Below are positions 16,787 to 24,457 of a DNA stretch of 64,000 nt, piece by piece. The position numbers and the translations under genes are program-made. Numbering within the stretch: position 1 is the stretch's first letter; each line of letters begins with the position of its first letter. Below the pieces are notes generated by a model that saw only the letters and a list, made by a program, of their open reading frames with translations, was not told the DNA's origin and did no database searches. The DNA lies in assembly GCA_963821345.1 (NCBI GenBank), contig CAWGDM010000001.1, positions 992,001 through 1,056,000 on the forward strand. The letters run 5' to 3'. The DNA is from WHSW01 sp963821345. GTDB taxonomy: Bacteria > Actinomycetota > Thermoleophilia > Solirubrobacterales > 70-9.

Positions 16787-18568
16787 ATGTTCGAGAAGGT
16801 CCTGGTCGCGAACCGGGGTGAGATCGCGATCCGGGTCATGCGGGCGCTCAAGGAGATGGGGATCGCCTCGGTCGGCGTCTACTCCGAGGCTGACCGTGAG
16901 ACGCCGCACGTGCGCGAGGCCGACGAAGCGTTCCTGCTCGGGCCGCCGACCCCGGCTAAGAGCTACCTCTCGATCGCGAAGATCATCGAGGTCGCCCAGG
17001 GCGCCGGCGCCGAGGCGGTCCATCCCGGCTACGGCTTCCTGGCCGAGAACGCGGCCTTCGCAACCGCCCTGGAGGAGGCCGGGATCGTCTTCATCGGCCC
17101 GCCCGCCTCGGCGATCGAGGCGATGGGGTCGAAGACCCGTGCCCGCGAGATCATGCAGGACGCCGGGGTGCCGATCGTCCCCGGGTCGATCGAGCCCTCA
17201 CCCGACGTCAAGGCCGCCGCCAAGGTGGCCGAGGAGATTGGCTATCCGATCGCCTGCAAGGCGGCGGGTGGCGGGGGCGGCAAGGGCTTCCGGGTCGCGC
17301 AGACCGCCGCCGACCTCGCCGAGGCGTTCGAGGGCGCGGCCCGCGAGGGCGAGAAGTTCTTCTCCGACGACCGCGTCTACCTGGAGCGCTACCTCGAGGA
17401 CCCGCGCCACGTCGAGGTCCAGGTGCTCGCCGATTCGCACGGCAACGTGATCCACCTGGGCGAGCGCGACTGCTCGGTCCAGCGCCGACACCAGAAGCTG
17501 ATCGAGGAGGCGCCGGGTCCGCACGTCGACGCCGAGATGCGCGAGCGGATCGGCAAGATCGCCACCGACGCGGCGCTCGCGGTCAACTACCGCGGCGCCG
17601 GCACGGTCGAGGGGATGCAGGTCGGCGACGAGTACTTCTTCCTCGAGATGAACACCCGGGTTCAGGTCGAGCACTGCGTCACCGAGATGGTCACCGGGAT
17701 CGACATCGTCCGCGAGCAGGTGCTGATCGCGGCCGGCGAGAAGCTCTCGATCTCGCAGGACGAGGTCGAGCTGCGCGGGCACGCGATCGAGTGCCGCATC
17801 AACGCCGAGGCCGCGCACAAGAACTTCGCCCCTGCGCCGGGGCGGATCGATCACTACATCGAGCCGGCCGGTCCCGGCGTTCGAGTCGACTCCGGGCTCG
17901 AGGCCGGGACCGAGGTGACGCCGCTCTATGACCCGATGGTCGCCAAGCTGATCACCTGGGACGTCGACCGCGAGAAGGCGACCGCGCGGATGCTGCGGGC
18001 GCTGGGCGAGTACCGGATCGAGCCGCTGACGACGCTGATCCCCTTCCACCAGGCGATCCTGGCGACCGAGCAATGGGCGAACGGCGAGACCTGCCGTGAC
18101 CTCACCGAGGACAAGAAGTGGCTCAAACAAACATCTCCTGACGCGTCCTCGGCTTCGCCTCCGGGCGGGTCGGGGTCTGAGGAAGACGAGGCTGGCGAAA
18201 GGGTTGAGCGCACCTACTCGGTCGAGGTCGACGGTCGCCTGCACGCGGTCAAGGTGATTGGCGCCGCGGGGGCGGGCGCCGCGGCCGGCATCGCCGGCGG
18301 GCGCAGGCCGCCGAAGCGTGAGCGTTCCGGCGGTGCCGGCGCCGGCGGCGCGAGCGGGCCGGCATTGCCCTCGCCGCTTCAGGGGACGGTGCTCAAGGTC
18401 GCGGTCGCCAAGGGCGCCGAGGTCGAGGAGGGAGCGCTGATCTGCGTGATCGAGGCGATGAAGATGGAGAACGAGATCACCGCGCACCGCGCCGGCAAGG
18501 TCACCGAGCTCAGCGTCGCCGAGGGCGCCGCGATCAAATCCGGCGACAAGATCTGCGTGATCCAGTGA
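16787..18568 (+). CDS. Acyl-CoA carboxylase alpha chain (biotin carboxylase plus biotin carrier)
   Basis: This 593-residue protein carries a biotin carboxylase module (residues 1-450: MFEKVLVANRGEIAIRVMRA, glycine-rich loop GGGGGKG, ERDCSVQRRHQK, EMNTRVQVEH) and a C-terminal biotin carrier domain with the biotinylation motif EAMKMEN, Lys559. Between them is a low-complexity linker (SASPPGGSGSEEDE) and a Gly/Ala-rich hinge. It carboxylates biotin with ATP and bicarbonate for acetyl- or propionyl-CoA carboxylase. The beta (carboxyltransferase) chain is not in the window, so which acyl-CoA is used cannot be told. Actinobacterial homologues often have a longer middle region. Confidence 0.92.
   Translation: MFEKVLVANRGEIAIRVMRALKEMGIASVGVYSEADRETPHVREADEAFLLGPPTPAKSYLSIAKIIEVAQGAGAEAVHPGYGFLAENAAFATALEEAGIVFIGPPASAIEAMGSKTRAREIMQDAGVPIVPGSIEPSPDVKAAAKVAEEIGYPIACKAAGGGGGKGFRVAQTAADLAEAFEGAAREGEKFFSDDRVYLERYLEDPRHVEVQVLADSHGNVIHLGERDCSVQRRHQKLIEEAPGPHVDAEMRERIGKIATDAALAVNYRGAGTVEGMQVGDEYFFLEMNTRVQVEHCVTEMVTGIDIVREQVLIAAGEKLSISQDEVELRGHAIECRINAEAAHKNFAPAPGRIDHYIEPAGPGVRVDSGLEAGTEVTPLYDPMVAKLITWDVDREKATARMLRALGEYRIEPLTTLIPFHQAILATEQWANGETCRDLTEDKKWLKQTSPDASSASPPGGSGSEEDEAGERVERTYSVEVDGRLHAVKVIGAAGAGAAAGIAGGRRPPKRERSGGAGAGGASGPALPSPLQGTVLKVAVAKGAEVEEGALICVIEAMKMENEITAHRAGKVTELSVAEGAAIKSGDKICVIQ
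18146..18165 (+). repeat. 20-nt sequence also found at 61278-61297
   Basis: A 20-nt stretch (TCCTCGGCTTCGCCTCCGGG) in the linker of the carboxylase gene recurs exactly in the nuoI-nuoJ spacer, followed in both places by a related GC-rich tail ending CGGGGTC. Here it is translated as part of the low-complexity linker. Confidence 0.4.
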
Positions 18569-18677
18569 GGGGCCGTCCGATAGGACGGACCCGAGCCGCG
18601 CCGCCGTTGAGGCGCCTTCAGTGAGGGGCCGTCCGATAGGACGGACCCGGCGCCGCCGTTGAGGCGCCTTCAGTGAG
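18563..18677 (+). repeat. Stop-to-start intergenic element, two tandem copies (A1, A2)
   Basis: Unit A1 (18563-18618, 56 bp) and unit A2 (18619-18670, 52 bp) both start with CAGTGAGG. Each contains hairpin CCGTCC-GATA-GGACGG and a second hairpin around GTTGA flanked by GGCGCC. A third CAGTGAG follows at 18671. The first CAGTGA contains the stop of the carboxylase, the last contains the GTG start of the next gene, so the array fills the whole spacer. The units differ only by a 4-bp indel near the GCC/GGC junction. Confidence 0.75.
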
Positions 18678-19563
18678 TGAAGCCGTCGAGCTGCCGGTGC
18701 CGCCGGGCAAGGTTCCGGTCCGGCGCGGCGGCAACTGGCGCAAGCAATGGCGCTACCTGGGCGCCTTTTGCGACGAGCTGATGGTCTGCGCCGCCCGGGT
18801 TCAGGTCGGCCCGCTGGGGCAGACGTTCTGGGCGATCTGGGACCGCGAGCGGCGCGAGTTCCACGAGCGCACCCGGATGACCGCACCGCGGATCGCACGC
18901 GGCGAGGTCTGGACCGAGCTCGCCGAGGGCGAGCACACCGGCCGCATCGACTGGGCGCCCGAGCGCGGCGGCACCCTGGTCCGGATCGAGGCCGCGGCGA
19001 AGGACACCGAGCCCGAGCCGATCCGCGCCTTCCTGCGCACCGGGCAGGGCAGCTGGCATCAGGTGGTCTGCCCGACCGGCGAGAGGGACGGCTACGTCTG
19101 GACCCGCAAGCGGGTGATCGACGTCGAGTGCGACGTGCGGATCGGCGAGCGGCGAATCCGCTGCGAGGCGCGCGGGGTCGAGGACGAGTCATGCGGCTAC
19201 CACCCCCACCACACGGTCTGGGACTGGAGCGCCGGGGTCGGCACGACCACCGACGGGCGCGCGGTCGGCTGGAACCTGGTCAGCGGGATCAACGACCCGC
19301 CCCAGGGCTCCGAGCGGGCGATCTGGGTCGACGGCGAGCCGACCGAGCCGGGCCCGGCCACCTTCGAGGGCGTCGCGGCGATCGATGTGGACGGGGCGCG
19401 GCTGAGCTTCGCGGCCGAGGCCGAGCGCAGCAAGGAGGAGAGCAAGCCGTGGGCGAAGTACTCGTACCGCCAGCCGTTCGGCACCTTCAGCGGCTCGCTG
19501 CCCGGCGGCCTCCAGCTCGCAACCGGCTTCGGCGTGATCGAGCACCACGACGCTCATTGGTAG
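18673..19563 (+). CDS. DUF2804 family protein
   Basis: This 296-residue protein matches the DUF2804 family by its general layout: an N-terminal beta-rich half (KQWRYLGAFCDELMVCAARV) and the conserved C-terminal region (YHPHHTVWDWSAGVGTTTDG, then VGWNLVSGINDP). It has no signal peptide, and it ends GFGVIEHHDAHW. The biochemical role of DUF2804 is not established; a lipocalin-like, lipid-related function has been suggested for the fold. Start GTG 18673 lies in the third CAGTGAG of the tandem repeat. Confidence 0.75.
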   Translation: MSEAVELPVPPGKVPVRRGGNWRKQWRYLGAFCDELMVCAARVQVGPLGQTFWAIWDRERREFHERTRMTAPRIARGEVWTELAEGEHTGRIDWAPERGGTLVRIEAAAKDTEPEPIRAFLRTGQGSWHQVVCPTGERDGYVWTRKRVIDVECDVRIGERRIRCEARGVEDESCGYHPHHTVWDWSAGVGTTTDGRAVGWNLVSGINDPPQGSERAIWVDGEPTEPGPATFEGVAAIDVDGARLSFAAEAERSKEESKPWAKYSYRQPFGTFSGSLPGGLQLATGFGVIEHHDAHW

Positions 19564-19588
19564 AGCCCGTTCAGTGATAGACGGAATT

Positions 19589-19628
19589 AGGCGCCTCAAC
19601 AGCGGCTCGGCTCGACTACACCTCACTG
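19589..19628 (-). repeat. Partial copy of the stop-to-start element, copy B
   Basis: On the minus strand, starting at the CAGTGAGG that ends the gene at 19623, there follow GAGCC, GCTGTTGAGGCGCCT and later CACTGAAC. This matches the second half of the tandem copies at 18.6 kb with the first hairpin degraded. It lies in the spacer between convergent genes, where it could serve as terminator. Confidence 0.5.
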
Positions 19629-20309
19629 CACCCGCCAGCGCCACGGCGGCTGCTCGCCGGCCGCGAACTCGTACTGGTTGCGGCCGTCGAGCGTCTCGAG
19701 TGCGACCAGCGCCGGGACGGCCCTGTCCAGCAGCGGCGTCGGGGCGAGCCGGGTGACCTCTGCAGACGATGCGAGCCGCGTGACCTGTTCCCATCCTAGA
19801 CCCGGCCGGTAAAGCCAGTATGTGATTTCGACCAAGCCGCCGGCCGGCCGGCGGTCGTCGACCGAGACGAAGGCGGTCACCCGGCGATTGGAAGCGGTCA
19901 GGCCCGGTCGATTGCCGGGGGCGGCGCAGCTTGCCGAGCGGCAGTAGCGGAAGTCGACCGGCAGCAGCGGGCCCTGAGCCCCGGCCCTGGCGACCGGTGC
20001 CGGCGCGAGCGCCCGCACCGCGCCCGCCAGCGGCCGGCCGTAGGCGAGCGTGAGCGGGTCGCGCCAGCAGGGCCCCGGCCCGACGGCCGCGCAGCGCAGC
20101 TTGCGACCCAGGGTGGCGCCGAGCTCGCGTCCACCCCGGTCGGCGCCGGCGGCGATCGCCGCGATTGCGGCGGCGAGCAGCAGGGCGACGAGGAGCGAGA
20201 GAGCGGCCTGCTCGACCGTCGCTGCGCCGGATTCGGAGCGCGCGTACACGATATGAACGTAGGCGCCGGCGGCCGACGCGGGCCGCGCCGAGCGTGCCGA
20301 ACCGGTCAA
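19623..20309 (-). CDS. TadE-like pilus-assembly or secreted protein
   Basis: This frame of 228 residues contains the TadE-type motif ESGAATVEQAALSLLVALLL, a class III-like signal in which a Glu lies inside the membrane helix, followed by an exported domain with several Cys (LRCAAVGPGPCW, YCRSASCAA). TadE-like minor pilins help build Flp pili, but no other tad gene is nearby. The first ATG is at 20309; a GTG at 20249 (VYARSESG) gives a more typical short leader and may be the true start. Divergent from the small gene at 20336. Confidence 0.6.
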   Translation of the reverse strand: MTGSARSARPASAAGAYVHIVYARSESGAATVEQAALSLLVALLLAAAIAAIAAGADRGGRELGATLGRKLRCAAVGPGPCWRDPLTLAYGRPLAGAVRALAPAPVARAGAQGPLLPVDFRYCRSASCAAPGNRPGLTASNRRVTAFVSVDDRRPAGGLVEITYWLYRPGLGWEQVTRLASSAEVTRLAPTPLLDRAVPALVALETLDGRNQYEFAAGEQPPWRWRVQ

Positions 20310-20323
20310 CGAGCAGCGCCTTC

Positions 20324-20329
20324 TATGAT
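20324..20329 (+). promoter_or_regulatory. -10 element (TATGAT), leaderless type
   Basis: TATGAT ends 6 nt before ATG 20336. This is one of the best matches to the -10 consensus in the window and fixes the start of the small gene. Confidence 0.5.
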
Positions 20330-20335
20330 CGGGGC

Positions 20336-20611
20336 ATGGAAGGAAGCGATCCCTTCGGCGGAATGTTCGGCGATCCCGACGAGCTGCGGGCGCGGCTCGC
20401 GGACATGGCCGAGCAGATGCAGGGCGCCCAGCGCGTCGCCTGGGCTGACAACGCGATCAAGCTCGCGGTCGACATGACGGTCGCTGCGATCGCCAGGCTC
20501 GAGCTGCACGGTTCCAGCGACGAGCAGGCGATGCAGGTCCGCGATGCGATCCGCGTCGTCTTTCCCGAGTCGGTCACGCTCGTGCGCGAGGCGCGCGAGG
20601 GCCTCTCGTAG
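20336..20611 (+). CDS. Small acidic protein of unknown function
   Basis: This 91-residue protein starts MEGSDPFGGMFGDPDELRAR, with a flexible Gly/Phe/Met-rich N-terminus and then helices of amphipathic character (LADMAEQMQGAQRVAW, IKLAVDMTVAAIARL). No family is recognised. It has no signal peptide or membrane segment. The start at ATG 20336 is set by the -10 element 6 nt upstream. It is followed 8 nt later by the lipoprotein gene, so the two are probably co-transcribed. Confidence 0.65.
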   Translation: MEGSDPFGGMFGDPDELRARLADMAEQMQGAQRVAWADNAIKLAVDMTVAAIARLELHGSSDEQAMQVRDAIRVVFPESVTLVREAREGLS

Positions 20612-20619
20612 ATCAGCGC

Positions 20620-21081
20620 GTGGGCGCGAGGCTGACCGCGGCCGTCATGCTGGCGGCCTTCGCGGTGGCGTTCTCGGCCTGCGGCGAGAAGCAGGAGCCC
20701 GACCTGTCCCAGGTTCCGCCGCCGCCCCAGCCCCACGCCCCCAACCCGCCTCAGGGCATCCCCCAGCCGGTCCTCGGCCGCTGGACGGGGACACTGACCC
20801 AGAAGGGCGTCAAGCCGTTCCCGATCCAGGTCACGATCCGTTCGGCCACCGACCCGAAGCGCAACCCGGTCCACTACGGCGGCCAGATCAACTGCTCCGG
20901 CAACTGGACCTACACCGGGGTGAAGGGCGCGACGGTCGACTTCCGCGAGCGGATCAACAGCGGCGTGGGCGGCAGCTGCAAGGGCAGCGGCCAGGTCGAG
21001 GTCACCCCGCAGGGCGCCAAGCTCCGGTACAGCTTCAGCGGCGGCGGGATCCAGAGCGGCGGCGTCCTCAGCCGCCCCTGA
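20620..21081 (+). CDS. Small lipoprotein of unknown function
   Basis: This 153-residue protein from GTG 20620 has a signal peptide with lipobox FSAC (Cys about residue 21), then a Pro-rich spacer (QVPPPPQPHAPNPPQG) and a beta-rich domain starting GRWTGTLTQKG with two Cys (INCSGNW, GSCKGSG). The domain has the look of small secreted beta-barrel or sandwich proteins. It overlaps the convergent gene at 21068 by 14 bp at their 3' ends. Confidence 0.65.
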   Translation: MGARLTAAVMLAAFAVAFSACGEKQEPDLSQVPPPPQPHAPNPPQGIPQPVLGRWTGTLTQKGVKPFPIQVTIRSATDPKRNPVHYGGQINCSGNWTYTGVKGATVDFRERINSGVGGSCKGSGQVEVTPQGAKLRYSFSGGGIQSGGVLSRP

Positions 21082-21703
21082 CCGAGGCGGCGGCGACGAT
21101 CTCGCCACCGCGGCGGGCGAGCGCCGCGCCGAGCTCCAGCGGCGCCGAGAGCAGCAGGACCAGGGGCGCGCCCAGGACCGTGACCACGGAGTCGACCGCA
21201 AACCGCAACCGTCCCCTCCCGGTTGCCGGGCGCAGCCGCCCGGCTCGAACCTCGCGGGCGAAGTTGCGGTGGAAGGTGAGCCCGTTGAGCAGCGTCTGCC
21301 ACATCCACGCCTGCCCCCGGCGCGAGGGAGGCGTGCGCAGCCGCTCGAGCCGCTGCCCGTTGCGCTCGGCGAGCAGCTCCAGGCTGGCAGGGTCGAGCAG
21401 CAGACGCCCCGGAAAGCGGTCGATCCCCGCCCAGCCGACCTCGCCGATCCAGGCCTGGAGGCTGGCGCGGTTGGGGATCGTGATCTCGCCCGCGGCGCAG
21501 ACCGCCGCCCACTCGGCTTCCAGGTCGATCTCGGCGCCGTGCTCGAGCGCCACCCCGCAGCTCTCGCAGCGATCGATCACCCGCTCGCGCCCGGGGTCGG
21601 CGATCGGCTCCCCGACGCCGACCGCGTCGTCGCCGGACGGGGGCAGCGCGATCCAGCCGTAGAGGGGCTGCCCGCACAGCGGGCAGGGGGGCTGGTCGCT
21701 CAC
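21068..21703 (-). CDS. Zinc-ribbon protein with C-terminal membrane segment, unknown function
   Basis: This 211-residue protein starts at GTG 21703, which overlaps the stop of the upstream gene (GTGA). The N-terminus has two CxxC pairs, CPLCGQPL and CESCGVAL, likely to bind one zinc. A central part (IPNRASLQAWIGEVGW, MWQTLLNGLTFHRNFARE) resembles methyltransferase-associated or class-related Thermoleophilia proteins that I cannot name. A hydrophobic stretch near the end (TVLGAPLVLLLSAPLELGAALA region) may anchor it in the membrane. It is co-expressed with the reductase-like gene. Confidence 0.65.
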   Translation of the reverse strand: MSDQPPCPLCGQPLYGWIALPPSGDDAVGVGEPIADPGRERVIDRCESCGVALEHGAEIDLEAEWAAVCAAGEITIPNRASLQAWIGEVGWAGIDRFPGRLLLDPASLELLAERNGQRLERLRTPPSRRGQAWMWQTLLNGLTFHRNFAREVRAGRLRPATGRGRLRFAVDSVVTVLGAPLVLLLSAPLELGAALARRGGEIVAAASVRGG

Positions 21704-22815
21704 CCGTCGGAGAGCTCGTAGCGGATCCCGGTCGGCGCGATCGCCTCCAGGAAGTCGGCCGGGTCGAACGCCTGCGACGGCGCCAGGGCGCCGCTGCGCT
21801 CGTAGCCGGGGGCGGCGAGCCGCAGCGCGCCCTCGACCAGGGTCACGGCGGTGAGGCCGTAGACGTCGGTGCCGCGGATCGTGCCGCGCCGCACCCGCGT
21901 GCCGGCGCGCGCCTCGCAGTCGATCTGAAAGCGGGCGCGGCGGCGCTGCTCGAGGTCGGGTCCCTCCGGCATGCGGGCGACCGCGCGCTCGATCAGGCCC
22001 TTGGCCCGGGTGCGCAGCAGCCGCTGGAGGACCGGCATCGTCAGCCCCACCAGGGGCGCCAGCCGCGGGTGGCCGGACGAGGTCGCGGCGGTGAGCGCGG
22101 TGTGCACGTTGGCGGTCTCGACGTGACGCGGGACGGTGATCTGCTCGCCGGCCGGGTAGCGGGTCATCCGCTGGCGTCCGATCTCCCCGCCGAAGTCGTG
22201 GTCGGGGCGCCGGACCCGCTGCGAGGCGGCGACCAGGGCGCCGCCGCGCCACTCGACGTCGTCGCCGCTGAGCTGGCCGATCGCCGACGCGGCGGTCCCG
22301 CGCGAGGGCCCGAACGAGCGCACGCCGTAGGCGAGCGAGATCTCGTCGAGCCGCCCGAGCCCGGCGGCGGTCAGGGCCGCGATCATGTCCCCCGGCACGT
22401 AATCGAAGCCCATCGCGGTGACCAGCGGCACGCCGGCGGCCTCGGCGGCGCGGCCGTGGAGGTCGAAGACGGCGCGCATGAACGGCTGCTCGCCGGTGCT
22501 GTCGACATAGCCGGCGCCGGCGTCGACCGCCGCCCGCAAGACGGGCTCGCCGTATAGGACGAACGGGCCGGCGCAGGAGATCACCGCCGCGCAGGGCTCG
22601 AACGCGCGCCGCAAGGCCGCCTGATCGTCGAGCGCCGCGACCGCGGTCGCGGCGCCCCCGACTTCGGCCGCGAGCCGTTCGACCTTCGCCGGATCGCGTC
22701 CGCAGAGCACGAAGTCGGCCTCGCGCCGCGCCAGCTCGGCGGCGACCAGGCGCCCTGTATAGCCGGTGGCGCCGTAGACCGCCACCGGTCCGCGCTGCTT
22801 CAAAGGCTCGGGCAT
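21700..22815 (-). CDS. Saccharopine dehydrogenase-like (trans-acting enoyl reductase family) protein
   Basis: This 371-residue protein has an N-terminal Rossmann fold (VAVYGATGYTGRLVAAELAR) followed by LCGRDPAKVERLAAEVGG and SCAGPFVLYGEPVLRA, the pattern of the saccharopine dehydrogenase-like oxidoreductases that include mycobacterial trans-acting enoyl reductases. It is probably a NAD(P)-dependent reductase with an unknown substrate, perhaps a lipid. ATG 22815 is preceded by a leaderless-type promoter. Its stop overlaps the start of the zinc-ribbon gene. Confidence 0.75.
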   Translation of the reverse strand: MPEPLKQRGPVAVYGATGYTGRLVAAELARREADFVLCGRDPAKVERLAAEVGGAATAVAALDDQAALRRAFEPCAAVISCAGPFVLYGEPVLRAAVDAGAGYVDSTGEQPFMRAVFDLHGRAAEAAGVPLVTAMGFDYVPGDMIAALTAAGLGRLDEISLAYGVRSFGPSRGTAASAIGQLSGDDVEWRGGALVAASQRVRRPDHDFGGEIGRQRMTRYPAGEQITVPRHVETANVHTALTAATSSGHPRLAPLVGLTMPVLQRLLRTRAKGLIERAVARMPEGPDLEQRRRARFQIDCEARAGTRVRRGTIRGTDVYGLTAVTLVEGALRLAAPGYERSGALAPSQAFDPADFLEAIAPTGIRYELSDG

Positions 22816-22824
22816 CGACGGCGG

Positions 22825-22830
22825 ATCGTA
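22825..22830 (-). promoter_or_regulatory. -10 element (TACGAT), leaderless type
   Basis: On the minus strand TACGAT ends 9 nt before ATG 22815. It shares a 60-bp divergent promoter region with the CBS-domain gene. Confidence 0.4.
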
Positions 22831-22862
22831 GATACAGCGCCGCCGCCTTGCCGGCGCACGAA

Positions 22863-22868
22863 TATCCT
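22863..22868 (+). promoter_or_regulatory. -10 element (TATCCT), leaderless type
   Basis: TATCCT ends 7 nt before ATG 22876. Confidence 0.45.
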
Positions 22869-22875
22869 TCCCCTG

Positions 22876-23322
22876 ATGCAGCTGCGCGAGATCATGACCG
22901 CGGGCGTGGTCACGGCGGGCGCCGAGACCGAAGTGCTCGCGGTCGCCCAGCTGATGCGCGACCGCGCGGTCGGCTCGGTGGTTATCTGCGACGCCGAGGG
23001 CGCGCCGACGGCGATGGTCACCGACCGCGACCTGACCGTCCGAGCGCTCGCCGACGAGCGCTCGTCCGGCGAGCCGGTCACCGAGCATTGCTCGCGGCCC
23101 CTGGTCACCGGCGAGCCGGAGATGGAGCTCGAGGAGGCGGCGGCGCTGATGGTCCAGCACCGGATCCGCAGGCTGCCGATCGTCGACGACGCGCAGCTCG
23201 TCGGGATCGTCACCCTCGACGACATCGCGGTTCGCACCGGCGACCTCGAGGTCGCCCAGCGGATGACCCAGGAAGTGATCGAGGGCGCGCTGCCGGGATT
23301 CTTCTTCCACGAGCGCGGCTGA
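22876..23322 (+). CDS. Protein with two CBS domains
   Basis: This 148-residue protein consists of a tandem CBS pair: first motif MTAGVVTAGAETEVLAVAQ through MVTDRDLTVRAL, second LEEAAALMVQHRIRRLPIV through GIVTLDDIAV. Such pairs bind adenine nucleotides (AMP, ATP, SAM) and serve as energy or redox sensors. There is no attached enzyme domain. It is the first of three closely spaced genes (gaps of 7 and 2 nt). Confidence 0.85.
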   Translation: MQLREIMTAGVVTAGAETEVLAVAQLMRDRAVGSVVICDAEGAPTAMVTDRDLTVRALADERSSGEPVTEHCSRPLVTGEPEMELEEAAALMVQHRIRRLPIVDDAQLVGIVTLDDIAVRTGDLEVAQRMTQEVIEGALPGFFFHERG

Positions 23323-23329
23323 GCCGAAG

Positions 23330-23536
23330 GTGCCCTCGACCCCACAACAGCTGCGCACCCGCGCCCGCTTCGAGACCCTGATCGGCGCCGGTGCGCCGGT
23401 GCTCGACCTGGTGCTCGCCTTTGGCGACCGGGTCTCGAAGCTGACCGGCCCCGAGGATGAGCCGATCCCGATCCGCCCGGCGGCGGAGCGACTGGAGATC
23501 GGCGGCGCCCGCGGCCCCGGCGCCGAGAGCGACTGA
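23330..23536 (+). CDS. Small hypothetical protein
   Basis: This 68-residue frame from GTG 23330 lies 7 nt after the CBS gene and 2 nt before the membrane-protein gene, tight spacing that supports it as a real member of the operon. It has one helical, mildly hydrophobic core (ARFETLIGAGAPVLDLVLAF) and a disordered acidic end. No family is recognised. It lacks a clear ribosome-binding site and is probably translated by coupling. Confidence 0.5.
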   Translation: MPSTPQQLRTRARFETLIGAGAPVLDLVLAFGDRVSKLTGPEDEPIPIRPAAERLEIGGARGPGAESD

Positions 23537-23538
23537 CG

Positions 23539-24402
23539 GTGGACCGCAGGCAGATCCTCGAGCGCGAGGACCGCGGCCAGGCGCTGGCCGGCTGGTCAGC
23601 GGTCGCCGCGGCGCCGCTGATGCTCGCCGCAACCTTCATCCGCCAGGGAAGCTCGGTGCCGTTCAACGGCCTCTCGACCGAGCAGTTTCGCGCCATCGAC
23701 GGCGCCTCGGGCCAGCTGCTCGCATCGTCGGCGCTGCAGGCGGCGGCGCTGCTGATGACGATCCCGGCGCTGCTCTACCTGTTCCGGGCCGCACAGGCTC
23801 GCAGCGAGCGGGTCAGCGGCCCGATGGTCGGCTTCCTGTTCATCGGCCCGGGCCTGCTTGCCGCCTACTTCATCGCCAGTTGGGCGTGGCAGAACCAGGT
23901 CGCCGGCGACTACCTCTCCCAAGCGGCCGCGGGCGGCGACATCTACACGCTGCTCGACGACCTGCTCGACGACAGCACCCTGTACCAGTTCTCGTCCAGC
24001 CTCTACATCCCGGCGAGCATCGGGTTCGTGGTCGCGGTCTTCTACACCTGCCTGCAGGCGCAGCGCAACGGCCTCTTGACCCGGATGTCGGCGACCCTGG
24101 GGATGGCGCTCGCGGTCTCGACGATCATCCTGCCCCCGGGCCTGCTCGGGCTGATGATCTGGTTCGGGTGGATCGGCTTCGTGATCCTCGACCGCACCCC
24201 GAAGGGCCGCCCGCCCGCGTGGGCCTCCGGCGAGTCGATGCCGTGGCCGAAGGGCGGGGAGGAGCCGCGGGCGGCGGTCGCCGCCGAGGCCCCGATCGAG
24301 GGCGACGCGAACGAGGTCTTCGCCGAACCCCAGGCCCCGGCGGCGGACCACTCCGCCCGTCGCGAGCGGGCGAAGAAGCGCAAGCGCAAGCGCCGCCGCT
24401 GA
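23539..24402 (+). CDS. Integral membrane protein of unknown function with basic tail
   Basis: This 287-residue protein from GTG 23539 has about six membrane helices (residues 18-36, 60-85, 98-118, 150-172, 180-205 roughly) and then a 70-residue soluble C-terminal tail rich in Glu/Ala that ends in a very basic cluster (RRERAKKRKRKRRR), probably cytoplasmic and able to bind nucleic acid or phospholipid. The spacing of helices recalls DUF4386-type proteins but this is uncertain. It is the last gene of the CBS operon. Confidence 0.65.
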   Translation: MDRRQILEREDRGQALAGWSAVAAAPLMLAATFIRQGSSVPFNGLSTEQFRAIDGASGQLLASSALQAAALLMTIPALLYLFRAAQARSERVSGPMVGFLFIGPGLLAAYFIASWAWQNQVAGDYLSQAAAGGDIYTLLDDLLDDSTLYQFSSSLYIPASIGFVVAVFYTCLQAQRNGLLTRMSATLGMALAVSTIILPPGLLGLMIWFGWIGFVILDRTPKGRPPAWASGESMPWPKGGEEPRAAVAAEAPIEGDANEVFAEPQAPAADHSARRERAKKRKRKRRR

Positions 24403-24437
24403 GCACGCGCCCGCCGCTGTAAGCGATCGGTTACCAT

Positions 24438-24457
24438 CGGTAATCATCTGATTACCG
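24438..24457 (+). promoter_or_regulatory. TetR operator overlapping the start region
   Basis: CGGTAATC (24438-24445) and GATTACCG (24450-24457) form a perfect 8-bp inverted repeat with a 4-bp spacer that ends at the base before ATG 24458. A further half-site, CGGTTACC, lies 10 bp upstream at 24428-24435. The -10 element may be TACCAT at 24432. This is very probably the binding site through which the TetR protein represses its own operon. Confidence 0.7.

Noticed and set aside
18563..18677. CRISPR array
   Set aside because: Only two units without spacers of constant length; the repeat includes stop and start codons of genes and contains two hairpins.
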